Position numbers and translations under genes: made by a program. Shown here in pieces: positions 8,686 to 18,457 of a stretch of DNA of 49,161 nucleotides. A model generated the notes under the pieces. It made no database searches. It was given only the letters and a program-made list of their open reading frames with translations, and was not told the origin of the DNA. Every line of letters starts with the position of its first letter. Position 1 is the stretch's first letter. Source of the stretch: Cellvibrionales bacterium (GTDB lineage: Bacteria; Pseudomonadota; Gammaproteobacteria; Pseudomonadales; GM7GCV1); contig JACONM010000010.1 of assembly GCA_014323765.1 (NCBI GenBank), positions 58,509-107,669 of the forward strand, written 5' to 3'.

Positions 8686-9710
8686 TTACTGGATTTCTAA
8701 ATTGCGGATAAAAAGACGACTGTAGAGGCGCTTGCCGTTAAGATACCCCCGGTCCACTTTGCCGATCCATCCGCGGCGGATTAATTCGGTTAGTCGGCCG
8801 TCTTTCACATCGTAGTCCGTCCCGACGATCTCAAATTGGTCCGGGTTGTGTTTATCGAGGAAGCTGATGGGCACCCCCATAAGACCGGCATAATCGCACG
8901 GAATATCGCTCACCTTAGACACTTCGATCGCATTGTAATTGTCGTAGTTCGGATATTCCTCGGGCGTGTATTTGCGGAAAATGCGCAGCCGCTCATTCCG
9001 CCGGCTATGCGATAAGTTAGTGAACCAAACCGCCATAGCGCGCCCCTTCAATTCGCCGTCTATGATGCGATAGCCACTGCCTTCTTTTTTTGTTGCCCGA
9101 AGCTCCTGCGCAATTTTTTCGGGTACTCCAAATAGCATATCCGTCCCCATGGATTTTGTGCCAAGCCACAATTTGCCATCGCGGATAAGCGGGAAAATTT
9201 CTTTGTAGGTGATCGCGTTAGGATTACCGATCACCAGAAACTTCTTCCCGCTCTCGATTAGCTGCGCCATGTATTCGCGAAACAAACTAAACGGCGGGTT
9301 GGTCACCACAATGTCGGCTTTCTCAAGCATTGCGATTGACTCTTGGCTGCGAAAATCGCCATCGCCTTGGAGCCGTTTGATGTCCAGATGCTGTTTTTCC
9401 GGCTCTACATCGTCGGATATTGGCCAGCGTATTCTAGGCTTACCGCCCGCTCGGAATCGTGTTTGCTGAATAGATCGGCATCTTGGCTTTTGTAACAGGT
9501 CGCCATCAGATGCTTTAGCTGCAAATGCTGAAAGCTGGTGCGGAAGTATTTCCAGAAATTCGATTCTCGCGGGTCGTCGCAGTTGCAATATACCGTCTTG
9601 TTTTTGAAGTGCGGCCAGTAGTGGCGCAATTCTTTTTCAATATCGGGCATGCGGGTATAAAACTCGTCTTGCTTGGCGGCTTTGGCATCGCGCAGGCTGG
9701 TGTTGGACAT
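8686..9710 (-). pseudogene. EcoRI-type adenine DNA methyltransferase, frameshifted
   Basis: Two overlapping frames together make one M.EcoRI-family protein. Frame one (start ATG 9710, stop 9405) carries DEFYTRMPDIEKEL and VYCNCDDPRESNFWKYF. Frame two (to 8686) carries QGDGDFRSQESI, the catalytic TNPPFSLFREYM, NPNAITYKEIFPLI, YDNYNAIEV and MGVPISFLDKHNPDQFE. All are close matches to what I recall of M.EcoRI, which methylates the inner A of GAATTC. The join lies at about 9410-9440 and needs a net -1 shift, with no homopolymer there. It could be a real lesion, a programmed slip, or a sequence error. No R.EcoRI-like gene is nearby; the partner is the DUF262-HNH gene. rpe lies 20 bases upstream on the same strand. 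Confidence 0.85.
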
Positions 9711-9729
9711 GGTTTTTCTCGGTATCTTT

Positions 9730-10407
9730 TTAGGATGGATCTGCTTTTGGCAGGGCGGCTCTTAGGGCGGCGATGGTTTTGGCGTAGGGCGGGGTTTTGA
9801 AAATGGCGGAGCCGGCGACGAAGGTGTCGGCTCCGGCGGCGGCGATGGCGGCGATGTTTTTTAGCCCAATGCCGCCGTCTACCTCTAAGCGGGCGCGGCT
9901 GTCGATTGCGTCCAGCCTTTGTCGCGCCTGTTGCAGCTTCGGCAAGGTTTGCGGTAGGAATTTTTGCCCGCCGAAGCCGGGGTTGACCGACATTAATAGC
10001 AGCAAGTCAATCTGGTCGAGCACATGGTCTAGGTGGCTTAGTGGGCTGGCTGGGTTTAGGGCCAGCCCCGGGCGGCAGCCGCAGTCGCGGATTAATTGCA
10101 GGGAGCGGTCCACATGGCGGCTGGCTTCGGGGTGGAAACTGATCAGGCTGGCCCCGGCATCAGCAAACATGCGGATTAACTCATCGACTGGCTCGGCCAT
10201 CAGGTGGACATCGATGGGGGCTTGCACGCCGTGTTTGCGCAGGGCGGCGCAGACCATGGGGCCGAGGGTTAGATTGGGGACGTAGTGGTTGTCCATCACA
10301 TCGAAATGCACCCAGTCGGCCCCGGCGGCGAGCACTGCGTCGACCTCGGCACCGAGGCGGGCGTGATCGGCGGCAAGGATGGACGGGGCGAGCAGATAAT
10401 CGGTCAT
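9730..10407 (-). CDS. rpe: ribulose-phosphate 3-epimerase
   Basis: It interconverts ribulose 5-phosphate and xylulose 5-phosphate in the pentose phosphate pathway. The 225-residue TIM-barrel protein has every family motif: [32 protein letters not shown] with the metal-binding His and catalytic Asp, [18 protein letters not shown], and EVDGGI with the second catalytic Asp. ATG 10407 overlaps the stop codon of murU by four bases (ATGA), so the genes are translationally coupled. The two DNA-modification genes downstream appear to have been added to the end of this operon. Confidence 0.97.
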   Translation of the reverse strand: MTDYLLAPSILAADHARLGAEVDAVLAAGADWVHFDVMDNHYVPNLTLGPMVCAALRKHGVQAPIDVHLMAEPVDELIRMFADAGASLISFHPEASRHVDRSLQLIRDCGCRPGLALNPASPLSHLDHVLDQIDLLLLMSVNPGFGGQKFLPQTLPKLQQARQRLDAIDSRARLEVDGGIGLKNIAAIAAAGADTFVAGSAIFKTPPYAKTIAALRAALPKADPS

Positions 10408-11108
10408 GGCGGGGGGTGCCGGGCGGCGGACAGCATGTGGTCGAGGGTGCGCAGTCTAGCCGGGGTGCCGACATCCTGCCACTGCCCGGCGTGCAGTTCG
10501 GCGGTTACCTGCCCGCGGGCGATGCCGGTTTGCAGGGCGTGCAGCAGGGGAAAGGCGGCGGCGGGCGGGGCGCAGGTGCGGATGAATTCGGGGCTGAGGC
10601 GGGCGATGCCGGCGTAGGTGGCGGTCGGCTGGCCGGGTTTCAGGCGGAGCCCCGGTTGCGCACGATAAACAAAATCGCCCTGCGGGTGTTCGGGCGGGTT
10701 GGGCACTAGCACTAGGTGCGCTAGGCTGCCGGCGGCGGGCGGCTGCAATAATTGGGTGAAATCGTAATCGCTCCAAATATCGGCGTTGACCACTAGGAAC
10801 GGTTCCGCGCCGAGCAGTGGCAGGGCGGCTTGTATGCCGCCGCCGGTGTCGAGAATTTGTGGTTCGTGCGACCATTGAATCCGCACGCCGAAATCGGTGC
10901 CATCGCCGAGCGCGGCGACCAGCTGCTCGGCTCGATAGTGGGTGTTGATAATCAGCCGGCGAATGCCGGCGCGCACCAGCTTTTCGATCTGCCAGACGAT
11001 CAGCGGTTTGCCGCCGACCGGCAGCAGGGCTTTGGGGCGGTGTGCGGTGAGCGGGGCCAGACGTTTGCCGAAGCCGGCGGCTAGAATCATGGCTTTGCGG
11101 GGGGGCAT
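10404..11108 (-). CDS. murU: N-acetylmuramate alpha-1-phosphate uridylyltransferase MurU
   Basis: MurU makes UDP-MurNAc from MurNAc-1-phosphate, the second step of the cell-wall recycling bypass. The sugar-nucleotidyltransferase signature is clear: [15 protein letters not shown], then [30 protein letters not shown] and VVNADIW for metal binding. The start is ATG 11108 ([12 protein letters not shown], 234 residues); a TTG at 11129 would add seven residues without gain. amgK, the kinase supplying the substrate, lies upstream in the same direction with a 130-base gap. Same arrangement as in Pseudomonas. Alternative assignment would be a general NDP-sugar pyrophosphorylase, but the amgK neighbour decides. 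Confidence 0.93.
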   Translation of the reverse strand: MPPRKAMILAAGFGKRLAPLTAHRPKALLPVGGKPLIVWQIEKLVRAGIRRLIINTHYRAEQLVAALGDGTDFGVRIQWSHEPQILDTGGGIQAALPLLGAEPFLVVNADIWSDYDFTQLLQPPAAGSLAHLVLVPNPPEHPQGDFVYRAQPGLRLKPGQPTATYAGIARLSPEFIRTCAPPAAAFPLLHALQTGIARGQVTAELHAGQWQDVGTPARLRTLDHMLSAARHPPP

Positions 11109-11238
11109 GTTGTGTGCCGGACTGTTCAATTTGGCACCGCTCGATTTGCCGCTGGCGGGCGGCGGGTGCGCTGCGTTTCCGGTGCCATGCTGGGAACATT
11201 CGGCGGTCGATGGATGCGGTTAATTTGTGGAATCCTCG

Positions 11239-12315
11239 CTAAAAATCCAAAGTCTGGCCGGCATTTTGCCAATCGCGATACCAGGGTTGCTGCTGCGCCG
11301 CCGGCACCAGCCCTTCCGCCAGAAAGCGATGCAGCGCGGCTAGGGGCGGGTAGCGGGCGGCGGTCTCCAGACAGTAGCGCAACACCAGCGGCAGGTCTGC
11401 CAGATATTGGGGCTTGCCATCGCGTAGGCTCAGGCGGGCAAAGATGCCTAGCACTTTTAGGTGGCGTTGCAGACCCATCCAATCGACCCAGCGCGGAAAG
11501 TCCGCCTGCTGCGCTGCGCTTAACCTGCCCTGTTCGCGCAGGCGGGCGGTTTGCTGTTGGATGGTTTCCGCCACCTGCTGCGGCGGCCAGCGTAGATAGC
11601 AGTCGCGGCAGAGGGAGACCAGATCGTAGGTCAGCGGCCCCCAGACGGCATCCTGAAAGTCGATGGTTGCCAGCTGCCCGTCGCCGGTTACCATGAGGTT
11701 GCGGCAGTGAAAATCGCGATGCACGAAAACCTGCGGTTGTTCCAGCGCGGATTTTATCAGCAGTGCAAAGGCGGCATCGAGGGTGCGCTGGGTCGCGGCA
11801 TCCGGCGTTATCCCGAGTAGTTTTGCCGCAAACCATTCCGGGAACAGCTGCAATTCTTGCTGCAAGAGGGCGGCGGAATAGGCCGGCAGCCAGTCCGGGC
11901 GGGTGCCGCGCTGCATGCGCTCGAGCAGGTGCAAAGCCGCTGCGTACAGCCGTGCCGCATCCTGCCCATTTGGCTGATCTGGACCATCCTGCTTGCTCAG
12001 CTGCGCCTGTAAGGACAGATCGCCGAGGTCTTCGAGCAGCAGGAAACCACGCGCAAAATCGACCGCATAGGTGTGCGGCACCCGCACCTGTGCGCTGTGC
12101 AAATAATCCGCCACCTGCACGAATTCGAGCATTTTGGCTTGCTTTGGCGGGGCGGCCACTAAGATCAGGGGCGGGGCGGAAGTCAGGCGATAGTAGCGGC
12201 GCAGCCCGGCATCGCCCGCCAGTGGGATGAGCTCGGCACCGCGGTCAGTGGTCGCCGCCGGGGCGTAGCGGCGGGCAAAGTCTCGCAGGGTCTCGGGGGG
12301 CGTGGCGGCGGGCAT
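11239..12315 (-). CDS. amgK: anomeric MurNAc/GlcNAc kinase AmgK
   Basis: AmgK phosphorylates recovered MurNAc (and GlcNAc) at C1 so that MurU can make UDP-MurNAc without de novo synthesis, a route linked to intrinsic fosfomycin tolerance. The protein of 358 residues has the aminoglycoside-phosphotransferase fold: LLLEDLGDLSL hinge, catalytic VHRDFHCRNLM and metal-binding DFQDAVWGPLTYDLVSL. ATG 12315 is divergent from lptD with about 70 bases between the starts, the same layout as in Pseudomonas. Confidence 0.93.
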   Translation of the reverse strand: MPAATPPETLRDFARRYAPAATTDRGAELIPLAGDAGLRRYYRLTSAPPLILVAAPPKQAKMLEFVQVADYLHSAQVRVPHTYAVDFARGFLLLEDLGDLSLQAQLSKQDGPDQPNGQDAARLYAAALHLLERMQRGTRPDWLPAYSAALLQQELQLFPEWFAAKLLGITPDAATQRTLDAAFALLIKSALEQPQVFVHRDFHCRNLMVTGDGQLATIDFQDAVWGPLTYDLVSLCRDCYLRWPPQQVAETIQQQTARLREQGRLSAAQQADFPRWVDWMGLQRHLKVLGIFARLSLRDGKPQYLADLPLVLRYCLETAARYPPLAALHRFLAEGLVPAAQQQPWYRDWQNAGQTLDF

Positions 12316-12386
12316 AGCGGCGAAATACTAGCAGCATGGGCGCACCGCTTTAAGTAAAATGCCCGCTTTCCGCGCCGCCCAAATCC

Positions 12387-14804
12387 TTGCTTTCCGCTCT
12401 CTCGCCCCGCCCTCTGTCTCCTGCCGCGCATTGGGCTGCGGCGAGCCACCGCAGACTCAATCTGGGGCGGGCACCATCGCCGCCGCCCTTGCCGTCCGCC
12501 CGCTGGAAGGTGGCGTTGGGGCTGCTTTGCTGGGCGGTGGCTGGTGCCCTGCATGCGCAGGCATTTTGCGTTGGCGAGCTTGCCGTCGGCGGTGACAGTG
12601 CAACGGCAACCCTAGATCCCGCCACCGCACCGCTGCAAGCCGAAGCCGACCGCAGCGAGATCGACATCGCCACTCGCGCTGGGTTTCTCGATGGTCGGGT
12701 GCGTGTGACTCAAGGTTGGCGTGCGCTGCAGGCCGAGCGGGTGGAATTTGCCGCCGAGTCCGGGCGCATTTTGCTGGCTGGCGGGGTGCGGATCAGTGAA
12801 CCGGGCCTGCTATTGAGCGGCGAAAGTGCCGCGGTGGATGCCGATAGCGGTACGCTTAGCCTGCAAAATGCCGCCTATCAATTTCAGCAATTTCAGCGCG
12901 GCCCGCAAGGTCATGGGGCGCGACCCATTCGTGGGCAGAGCCGGGGACAAAGTCGCGGGCAGGCGGCGCAGATCAGCCGCTCGCCCAGCAGCGGAATTCT
13001 GATCGAAACGGCCACCTACAGCAGCTGTCCAGCGCAGCGTGAACTCTGGCGACTGCGGGCCGCCGAAATCGCCATCGATGAGCAGACCGGTCGTGCCCGT
13101 GCCCGCCATGTGCGGCTTGAGGCGGGCGGCGTACCGGTGTTTTACGCGCCCTATTTTCAATTTGTGGTGGACGATCGCCGCGCCTCCGGCCTGCTTTATC
13201 CGTCCATCGGTCGCAGCTCGGACGATGGGTTCAGTTACCGCCAGCCGCTCTACCTGAACCTCGCCGCCAACCGCGACCTGACCCTGACGCCGCACCTCAA
13301 CGCCCGCCGCGGCAGTGGCATAGAAGCCGAATACCGCGCCCTCAGCACGCAGTCCTACCATCGCCTGGCGGGCAGCTTTTTTCCGCAAGATCGGCTGAAT
13401 CGCGCCCAACCCGATGACCGCTGGGTCGCCGCCCTTGCGCAGCGTGGCCAGTGGGGGGCTTGGTCGGCGCGGGTGGATTTTGCCCGCCTGTCGGATGCGG
13501 AGGTTCTGACCGATTGGGACAGTGCGGCTCTCACCGCCGACTCCCGGCTAAGCCCGCACCAGCCGTTTTTGACCCAGCATGCTGCGCTGGTGCTGGATTT
13601 AGGGCGTTGGCAGTTCACCGCCGCCGTCAGCGACCATCAAACTCTGGTCAATGCGGGGGCGGAACCGTATCGCGAGCGACCCAGAATCGATGCCCGCGCC
13701 CACTACGATCTAGGGCGGCAAACGACATTGGACCTATTCGGCGAATGGGTGGATTTTGCCCGCAGTGGCGATGCGCCGTCCGCGCCAGACCTGCAGGCGA
13801 GCGATGCCAGCGCAGTCGTCGCCCAATCCGGCCAACGCAGCCGCGCCCAGCTGCTGGCCCACTGGCAACCGGCCCTCGATTGGGGGCATTTTATTCCGGC
13901 GGCGGGGGTGAGCTATTTGGGTTACCGCCTGGATGCGCTGCGGCCCGGGGTGGACGACCGGCCCGATCTGCTCGCCGCAGAATTGAGTTTGGATGCCGGG
14001 CTGCAGTTTGGCCGCCGCACCACCCTGTTTGGCCGCGCCGGGGTGCAAACATTGGAGCCGCGCATTTTCTACCTGCGGCGCGATGCGGACGGGCAGGCTG
14101 GCCACCCGCAGTTTGACAGTGCGCTGGCGACCGACCGCCTAGATGCCCTGTTTGCCCGCAACCTGTGGGTCGGCGGCGACCGCTTGGACGATGGCAGTCG
14201 CCTGAGTCTGGGGATTTGGTCGCGCTTCCGCGATTCAACCGGGCGCGAACGCCTGCAAGTCGGCATCGGGCAAACCTATTTTTTGACTGGTCATGCCCCC
14301 GCCGCACCCGCCCGGTCGACGCAGAGGAACCGCTCGCCCCTGTTCGGCGAGGTCGCGTGGCAGCCGCTGGAATCCCTCGCCCTGCGCAGCCGGCTGGCTT
14401 GGGATGCCCGGCGGGCGAACCTAGACCGTGCCCGCCTGCAACTCGACTATCGCGCCACGGAGTCGGACAATTTTCTCAGCCTGGCCTATGAGCGCGACCA
14501 TGCGCCGGACATGACGGATGCACAGATCGAGCAATTCGATCTACGCGGGCACTGGGCATTGAATGAACGCTGGCGGCTCAGTGTGCGTTGGCAGGAAGAT
14601 GCGCACCGCCGCCGCTCGCTGGAACGTTTGGTCGGCTTGGGGTATCGCGGTTGTTGCTGGAATCTGGGGGTGGCTTGGCGCGATGAACTGCGGCGCACTG
14701 GCCGCGGCGGGGCCGTGCGCTCCGATCGCGGTCTGCTTTTGCGCCTCGAACTGGTCGGCCTCGGCGGGCTGGGCACCGCCATTGATGAATGGCTCGCCCC
14801 CTAA
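12387..14804 (+). CDS. lptD: LPS-assembly outer membrane protein LptD
   Basis: LptD is the beta-barrel that, with LptE, inserts lipopolysaccharide in the outer leaflet. Of 805 residues, the first 60 hold a basic leader and signal peptide (hydrophobic VALGLLCWAVAGALHA at 42-57); the periplasmic LptA-like domain follows and then the barrel (VPVFYAPYFQF near 249). The four cysteines of the disulfide switch are all present: C61, C214 and the adjacent pair C756-C757. A low-complexity RGQSRGQSRGQ stretch lies near 182-192. The frame begins at TTG 12387 without a clear ribosome-binding site; GTG 12510 would start directly at the signal peptide, so the N-terminus is uncertain. First gene of the surA-pdxA-rsmA-apaGH cluster. 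Confidence 0.95.
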   Translation: MLSALSPRPLSPAAHWAAASHRRLNLGRAPSPPPLPSARWKVALGLLCWAVAGALHAQAFCVGELAVGGDSATATLDPATAPLQAEADRSEIDIATRAGFLDGRVRVTQGWRALQAERVEFAAESGRILLAGGVRISEPGLLLSGESAAVDADSGTLSLQNAAYQFQQFQRGPQGHGARPIRGQSRGQSRGQAAQISRSPSSGILIETATYSSCPAQRELWRLRAAEIAIDEQTGRARARHVRLEAGGVPVFYAPYFQFVVDDRRASGLLYPSIGRSSDDGFSYRQPLYLNLAANRDLTLTPHLNARRGSGIEAEYRALSTQSYHRLAGSFFPQDRLNRAQPDDRWVAALAQRGQWGAWSARVDFARLSDAEVLTDWDSAALTADSRLSPHQPFLTQHAALVLDLGRWQFTAAVSDHQTLVNAGAEPYRERPRIDARAHYDLGRQTTLDLFGEWVDFARSGDAPSAPDLQASDASAVVAQSGQRSRAQLLAHWQPALDWGHFIPAAGVSYLGYRLDALRPGVDDRPDLLAAELSLDAGLQFGRRTTLFGRAGVQTLEPRIFYLRRDADGQAGHPQFDSALATDRLDALFARNLWVGGDRLDDGSRLSLGIWSRFRDSTGRERLQVGIGQTYFLTGHAPAAPARSTQRNRSPLFGEVAWQPLESLALRSRLAWDARRANLDRARLQLDYRATESDNFLSLAYERDHAPDMTDAQIEQFDLRGHWALNERWRLSVRWQEDAHRRRSLERLVGLGYRGCCWNLGVAWRDELRRTGRGGAVRSDRGLLLRLELVGLGGLGTAIDEWLAP

Positions 14805-14875
14805 ACAGCGCGGCTGGCTTTGTGTATGATTCACCGCCCGCGCCCCGGCACCCCCGATTCCTCCGCGCCCCATTT

Positions 14876-16204
14876 ATGAAACTTTCCGCCATCTTGTCCG
14901 CCATCCCGACTGCGCTCTCGAACGCCGCTTGGTCCGCCGTCCTCGCCATCGCGTTGCTGGTCGCCAGTACAGCCAGTTTGGCGCAGGTGCAGCGGCTCGA
15001 CAAAATCGTCGCCATTGTCGAGCAGGATGTGGTGTTGCAATCGGAATTGACGGCGCGCACCCGCTCCATCGCCGCCCGCTTCGCCAACAGCCGCGGTTCC
15101 CTGCCGCCGCCCGACCTGCTGCGCGAGCAGGTGCTGGAACAGCTGATTATCGAAAGCATTCAGCTGCAGATGGCGGCGCGCGCTGGGGTGCGGGTCAAAG
15201 AGGCGCAGCTCAATGAATTCTTTCTACGCCTAGCCGCCGAGCGCGGTCTTAGCCCGGAGCAGCTCATCGCCCAGTTCAACGCCCAAGGGCAAAGTCTGGC
15301 CATGGTGCTCGGCGATCTGCGCCGCGACCTGACCTTGCAACAGGTGCAACAGGACCGGGTGGGCAGCCGCATTTACATTTCAGATGCCGAGATCGATACC
15401 TTTTTGAACTCCGCCGAGGGGCAGTTTTGGCGGCAGCCGAGCCTGAATTTGCGCCACATTCAGATCAATCTGGCAAACGATGCAGACCCCGCCACGGTCG
15501 CTGCGACCACCAAACGGGCGGGGTTAGTGGCCGAAAAGTTAGCGGCGGGGGCCGATTTTGCCGCGCTGGCGGTGCAGTATTCGGACGGCCCTACGGCACT
15601 CGATGGCGGCGGGCTCGGCTGGCGACGGGCGGTGGAATTCCCCGAATCTTTGGCCGCTGCGCTTAAAAATGCCAGGCCCGGCACCGTGACGGCCCCCGTG
15701 CGCGGCGCGGGCGGGCTGCATATTTTCAAAGTGGAGGCGGTGCGCGGCGGCGACCAAGCCGAGCTAGTGGGGCAAAGCAAAACCCGCCACATTCTGATCA
15801 AGCCCAGTGAGATTCGCAGCAATGCCGAGGCGCGGGAAATGATCGATGCATTGCGCACCCGCATCGTCGCCGGCGAGTCCTTCGCCGAACTGGCGAGCGA
15901 GTATTCCGATGATCTGGGCAGCAAGCTCAAGGGCGGCGAGCTCGGCTGGGTGTTTCCCGGGCAGATGGTGCCGGCTTTTGAGGCGGCGATGAACGCCACC
16001 GCGGTCGGCAGCCTGAGTGCGCCGGTGGAAACCCCTTTTGGCTGGCACATCCTGCGCGTGGATGAGCGCCGCGAGCAGGACATGAGTGCCGACATTCTGC
16101 GCAACCAAGCCCGCTCGGTGTTGCGCAGCCAGCGTTACCCGGAGGAACTAGACCTGTGGATGCGCGAGATTCGCGATGATGCCTTCGTCAGCCTCCGCGA
16201 CTAA
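14876..16204 (+). CDS. surA: periplasmic chaperone / peptidyl-prolyl isomerase SurA
   Basis: SurA escorts outer-membrane proteins such as LptD to the BAM complex. The 442-residue protein starts with a signal peptide (hydrophobic LAIALLVASTASLA, cleavage near AQV), then DKIVAIVEQDVVLQSEL, the usual N-terminal chaperone core. Two parvulin domains follow: the first from LRHIQINL to the GGGLGWRR motif and the second from KTRHILIKPSE through GGELGWVFPGQMVPAFE to PFGWHIL. ATG 14876 matches the normal family start; the frame is open upstream to 14789, but without signal-like sequence. It overlaps pdxA by 29 bases. Confidence 0.96.
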   Translation: MKLSAILSAIPTALSNAAWSAVLAIALLVASTASLAQVQRLDKIVAIVEQDVVLQSELTARTRSIAARFANSRGSLPPPDLLREQVLEQLIIESIQLQMAARAGVRVKEAQLNEFFLRLAAERGLSPEQLIAQFNAQGQSLAMVLGDLRRDLTLQQVQQDRVGSRIYISDAEIDTFLNSAEGQFWRQPSLNLRHIQINLANDADPATVAATTKRAGLVAEKLAAGADFAALAVQYSDGPTALDGGGLGWRRAVEFPESLAAALKNARPGTVTAPVRGAGGLHIFKVEAVRGGDQAELVGQSKTRHILIKPSEIRSNAEAREMIDALRTRIVAGESFAELASEYSDDLGSKLKGGELGWVFPGQMVPAFEAAMNATAVGSLSAPVETPFGWHILRVDERREQDMSADILRNQARSVLRSQRYPEELDLWMREIRDDAFVSLRD

Positions 16205-17186
16205 CCCGCCCGCGCTGGCGATCACCGCCGGTGAGCCGGCCGGCATCGGCCCGGATATCCTGCTGCAGTGCGCCACCCGCCCGCAAGCCGGCCCCCTGGT
16301 TGCCATCGCCGACCCCGATCTCCTGTCCCACCGCGCCACCCAGCTGGGGCTGGACATCGATCTCGTCCGCTGGGCCCCGCCCACAGCCCTCGCCGCCCAT
16401 CGCCCCGGCATTTTGCCGGTCTACGCGGTGCCGGCGCGGGTGCCCCCCGTGGCCGGTACTTTGGATGTGCGCAACGCCGCTTACGTCATCCAAACTCTGG
16501 ACAGCGCATGCGAGCAGGTGCTGGATGGCACCCTCGCCGCGCTAGTCACCGCGCCGGTGCATAAGGGGGTGCTGAACGAAGCCGGCATTCCCTTTAGCGG
16601 CCACACCGAATTTCTGTGCGAGCGAACGGACGCACAGCGGGTGCTGATGATGCTGGCGTCGCCCGCGATGCGCGTCGCGCTGGTGACCACCCACCTGCCG
16701 CTGCGGGCGGTGGCGGATGCCATCACCGGCGCGGCGATGCGCGATGCGCTGGAAGTTCTAGATTCTGAATTGCGCACCCGATTCGGCATCAAACGCCCGC
16801 GCATTCTGGTCGCCGGGCTGAACCCCCACGCCGGCGAGGGCGGGCATTTGGGCACTGAAGAGGTCGATATTATTGCGCCGGCGGTAGACGCATTGCGCGA
16901 GCAGGGAATGGACCTGCACGGCCCGCTGCCCGCCGATACCCTGTTCCGCCCGGACTATTTGCGAGATGCCGATGCGGTGTTGGCCATGTATCACGATCAG
17001 GGCTTGCCGGTGCTCAAGTCGCACGGCTTTGGGCAGGCGGTCAATATCAGCCTGGGGCTGCCTTTGGTGCGCACCTCGCCCGACCACGGCACCGCGCTGG
17101 ATCTGGCCGGGAGCGGGCGGGCCGACACCGGCTCCATGCAAGCGGCCATCGATATGGCGTTGCAGATGGCCGCGCCATGCCCGTAG
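16176..17186 (+). CDS. pdxA: 4-hydroxythreonine-4-phosphate dehydrogenase PdxA
   Basis: PdxA oxidises 4-phosphohydroxy-L-threonine in pyridoxal phosphate synthesis. The 336-residue protein has ITAGEPAGIGPDI at the start, APVHKGVLNEAGIPFSGHTEFL, LNPHAGEGGHLGTEE and MYHDQGLPVLK; the histidines in SGHTEF, NPHAGE and YHDQ are the zinc ligands. ATG 16176 (or 16179) lies inside the end of surA, as usual for this operon. rsmA starts five bases after its stop. Confidence 0.97.
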   Translation: MMPSSASATNPPALAITAGEPAGIGPDILLQCATRPQAGPLVAIADPDLLSHRATQLGLDIDLVRWAPPTALAAHRPGILPVYAVPARVPPVAGTLDVRNAAYVIQTLDSACEQVLDGTLAALVTAPVHKGVLNEAGIPFSGHTEFLCERTDAQRVLMMLASPAMRVALVTTHLPLRAVADAITGAAMRDALEVLDSELRTRFGIKRPRILVAGLNPHAGEGGHLGTEEVDIIAPAVDALREQGMDLHGPLPADTLFRPDYLRDADAVLAMYHDQGLPVLKSHGFGQAVNISLGLPLVRTSPDHGTALDLAGSGRADTGSMQAAIDMALQMAAPCP

Positions 17187-17190
17187 CCCC

Positions 17191-18093
17191 ATGCTCGTAG
17201 CGGCAAGCGGCCCGGCTGTCGCGGTGTCGGATTCGGCGCACTCCGCTCCCACCCCCCGTAGCAGCGGCCACCGTCCACGCAAACGCCTCGGCCAGCATTT
17301 TCTGACCCTTCAGGCGACCATCGATTCAATTATTGCCGCCCTGGCCCCGCAGGCGGGTGAAGCGATCATCGAGATCGGTCCGGGCCTCGGTGCCCTGACC
17401 GCGCCGCTATTGCGCAGCGGTGCGCGGCTGACCGCCATCGAGCTAGACCGCGACCTAGCGGACCAGTGTCGGCGGCGATTTGCCGACAACGCCAATTTCC
17501 GCCTGATTTGCGGCGATGCGCTGGCGGTGGATTTCGCCCGCCTCAGTGACCGCCCGGATGCGCCGCTGCGCATCATCGGCAACCTGCCTTACAACATCGC
17601 CACGCCGCTGCTGTTTCACCTGCTGGAACAGGCGAATATCGTCGATCTGCAGCTAATGTTGCAACGCGAGCTGGCCGAGCGCATGCAGGCCGCGCCGCAC
17701 TCGCGCACCTATGGGCGGCTCAGCGTAATGGTGCAATATGGCTGCGCGGTCGAGTCGCTCATGCGGGTGCCGCCACACGCCTTCGACCCGCCGCCCAAAG
17801 TGCAATCCGCGGTGGTGCGGCTGCGCCCGAAGGCACCGACCCTAGCCGCCAAATCACGCCCGGATTTTGCCCGCCTAGTACGCGCCGCCTTCAGCGGTCG
17901 GCGCAAAACCCTGCGCAACGGCCTGCGCGGGTTGCTTACCGCGGATGCTATCGAGCGGGCCGGCATCGATTCCAGTCTGCGCCCGGAAAATCTGGCGGTC
18001 CGCGACTTCGTAAAACTGGCAAACTGCCTGACCGATTCGCCGTCCGCGATCGGCCCCGGAGACCGCCCATGCGCCCGCCGAGCATCGAGATAA
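17191..18093 (+). CDS. rsmA: 16S rRNA dimethyladenosine transferase RsmA (KsgA)
   Basis: RsmA dimethylates A1518 and A1519 near the 3' end of 16S rRNA during late 30S assembly. The core shows KRLGQHFLTLQATID, the SAM motif IEIGPGLGALTAPLL, the acidic end of strand 2 in AIELDRDLA, and catalytic NLPYNIATPLLF. Length 300 residues. ATG 17191 gives about 27 residues before KRLGQHF, somewhat longer than usual; the true start may be later. The end overlaps apaG by 25 bases. Confidence 0.95.
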   Translation: MLVAASGPAVAVSDSAHSAPTPRSSGHRPRKRLGQHFLTLQATIDSIIAALAPQAGEAIIEIGPGLGALTAPLLRSGARLTAIELDRDLADQCRRRFADNANFRLICGDALAVDFARLSDRPDAPLRIIGNLPYNIATPLLFHLLEQANIVDLQLMLQRELAERMQAAPHSRTYGRLSVMVQYGCAVESLMRVPPHAFDPPPKVQSAVVRLRPKAPTLAAKSRPDFARLVRAAFSGRRKTLRNGLRGLLTADAIERAGIDSSLRPENLAVRDFVKLANCLTDSPSAIGPGDRPCARRASR

Positions 18094-18443
18094 CCAGCCA
18101 CCCGCGCTTCGAGCCGCAGCAGTCGCAAACCCACCGCGACCGCTATTTTTATTCCTACCGCATTTGCATTATCAACCGCGGTGCGGAACCGTGCCAATTA
18201 ATTAGCCGTCGCTGGCTAATCACCGACGGCAACGGCCAGAAACAGGAAGTGGCCGGGGCCGGCGTGGTCGGTCAGCAGCCGATATTGGAACAGGGCGCGG
18301 AATTCAGCTACACCAGCGGCCTGCTGCTAGAGACCCCGGTCGGCACCATGCAGGGTTTCTATCTAATGCGCACCCACTGCGGGCGCGAATTCAAAACCCC
18401 CATCCCGCCCTTTTTACTGGCCGTGCCCGGGGCGGTCAATTAA
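18069..18443 (+). CDS. apaG: ApaG domain protein
   Basis: A 124-residue ApaG protein (fibronectin-type fold) with the core pattern YFYSYRICIINRG, LISRRWLITDGNG, EVAGAGVVGQQPIL and TPVGTMQGFY. The cellular role of ApaG is unclear; it is co-transcribed with apaH and rsmA in gammaproteobacteria. ATG 18069 lies within the end of rsmA, and apaH begins 14 bases after its stop. Confidence 0.95.
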   Translation: MRPPSIEITSHPRFEPQQSQTHRDRYFYSYRICIINRGAEPCQLISRRWLITDGNGQKQEVAGAGVVGQQPILEQGAEFSYTSGLLLETPVGTMQGFYLMRTHCGREFKTPIPPFLLAVPGAVN

Positions 18444-18457
18444 ACGCCCCCCGACTG

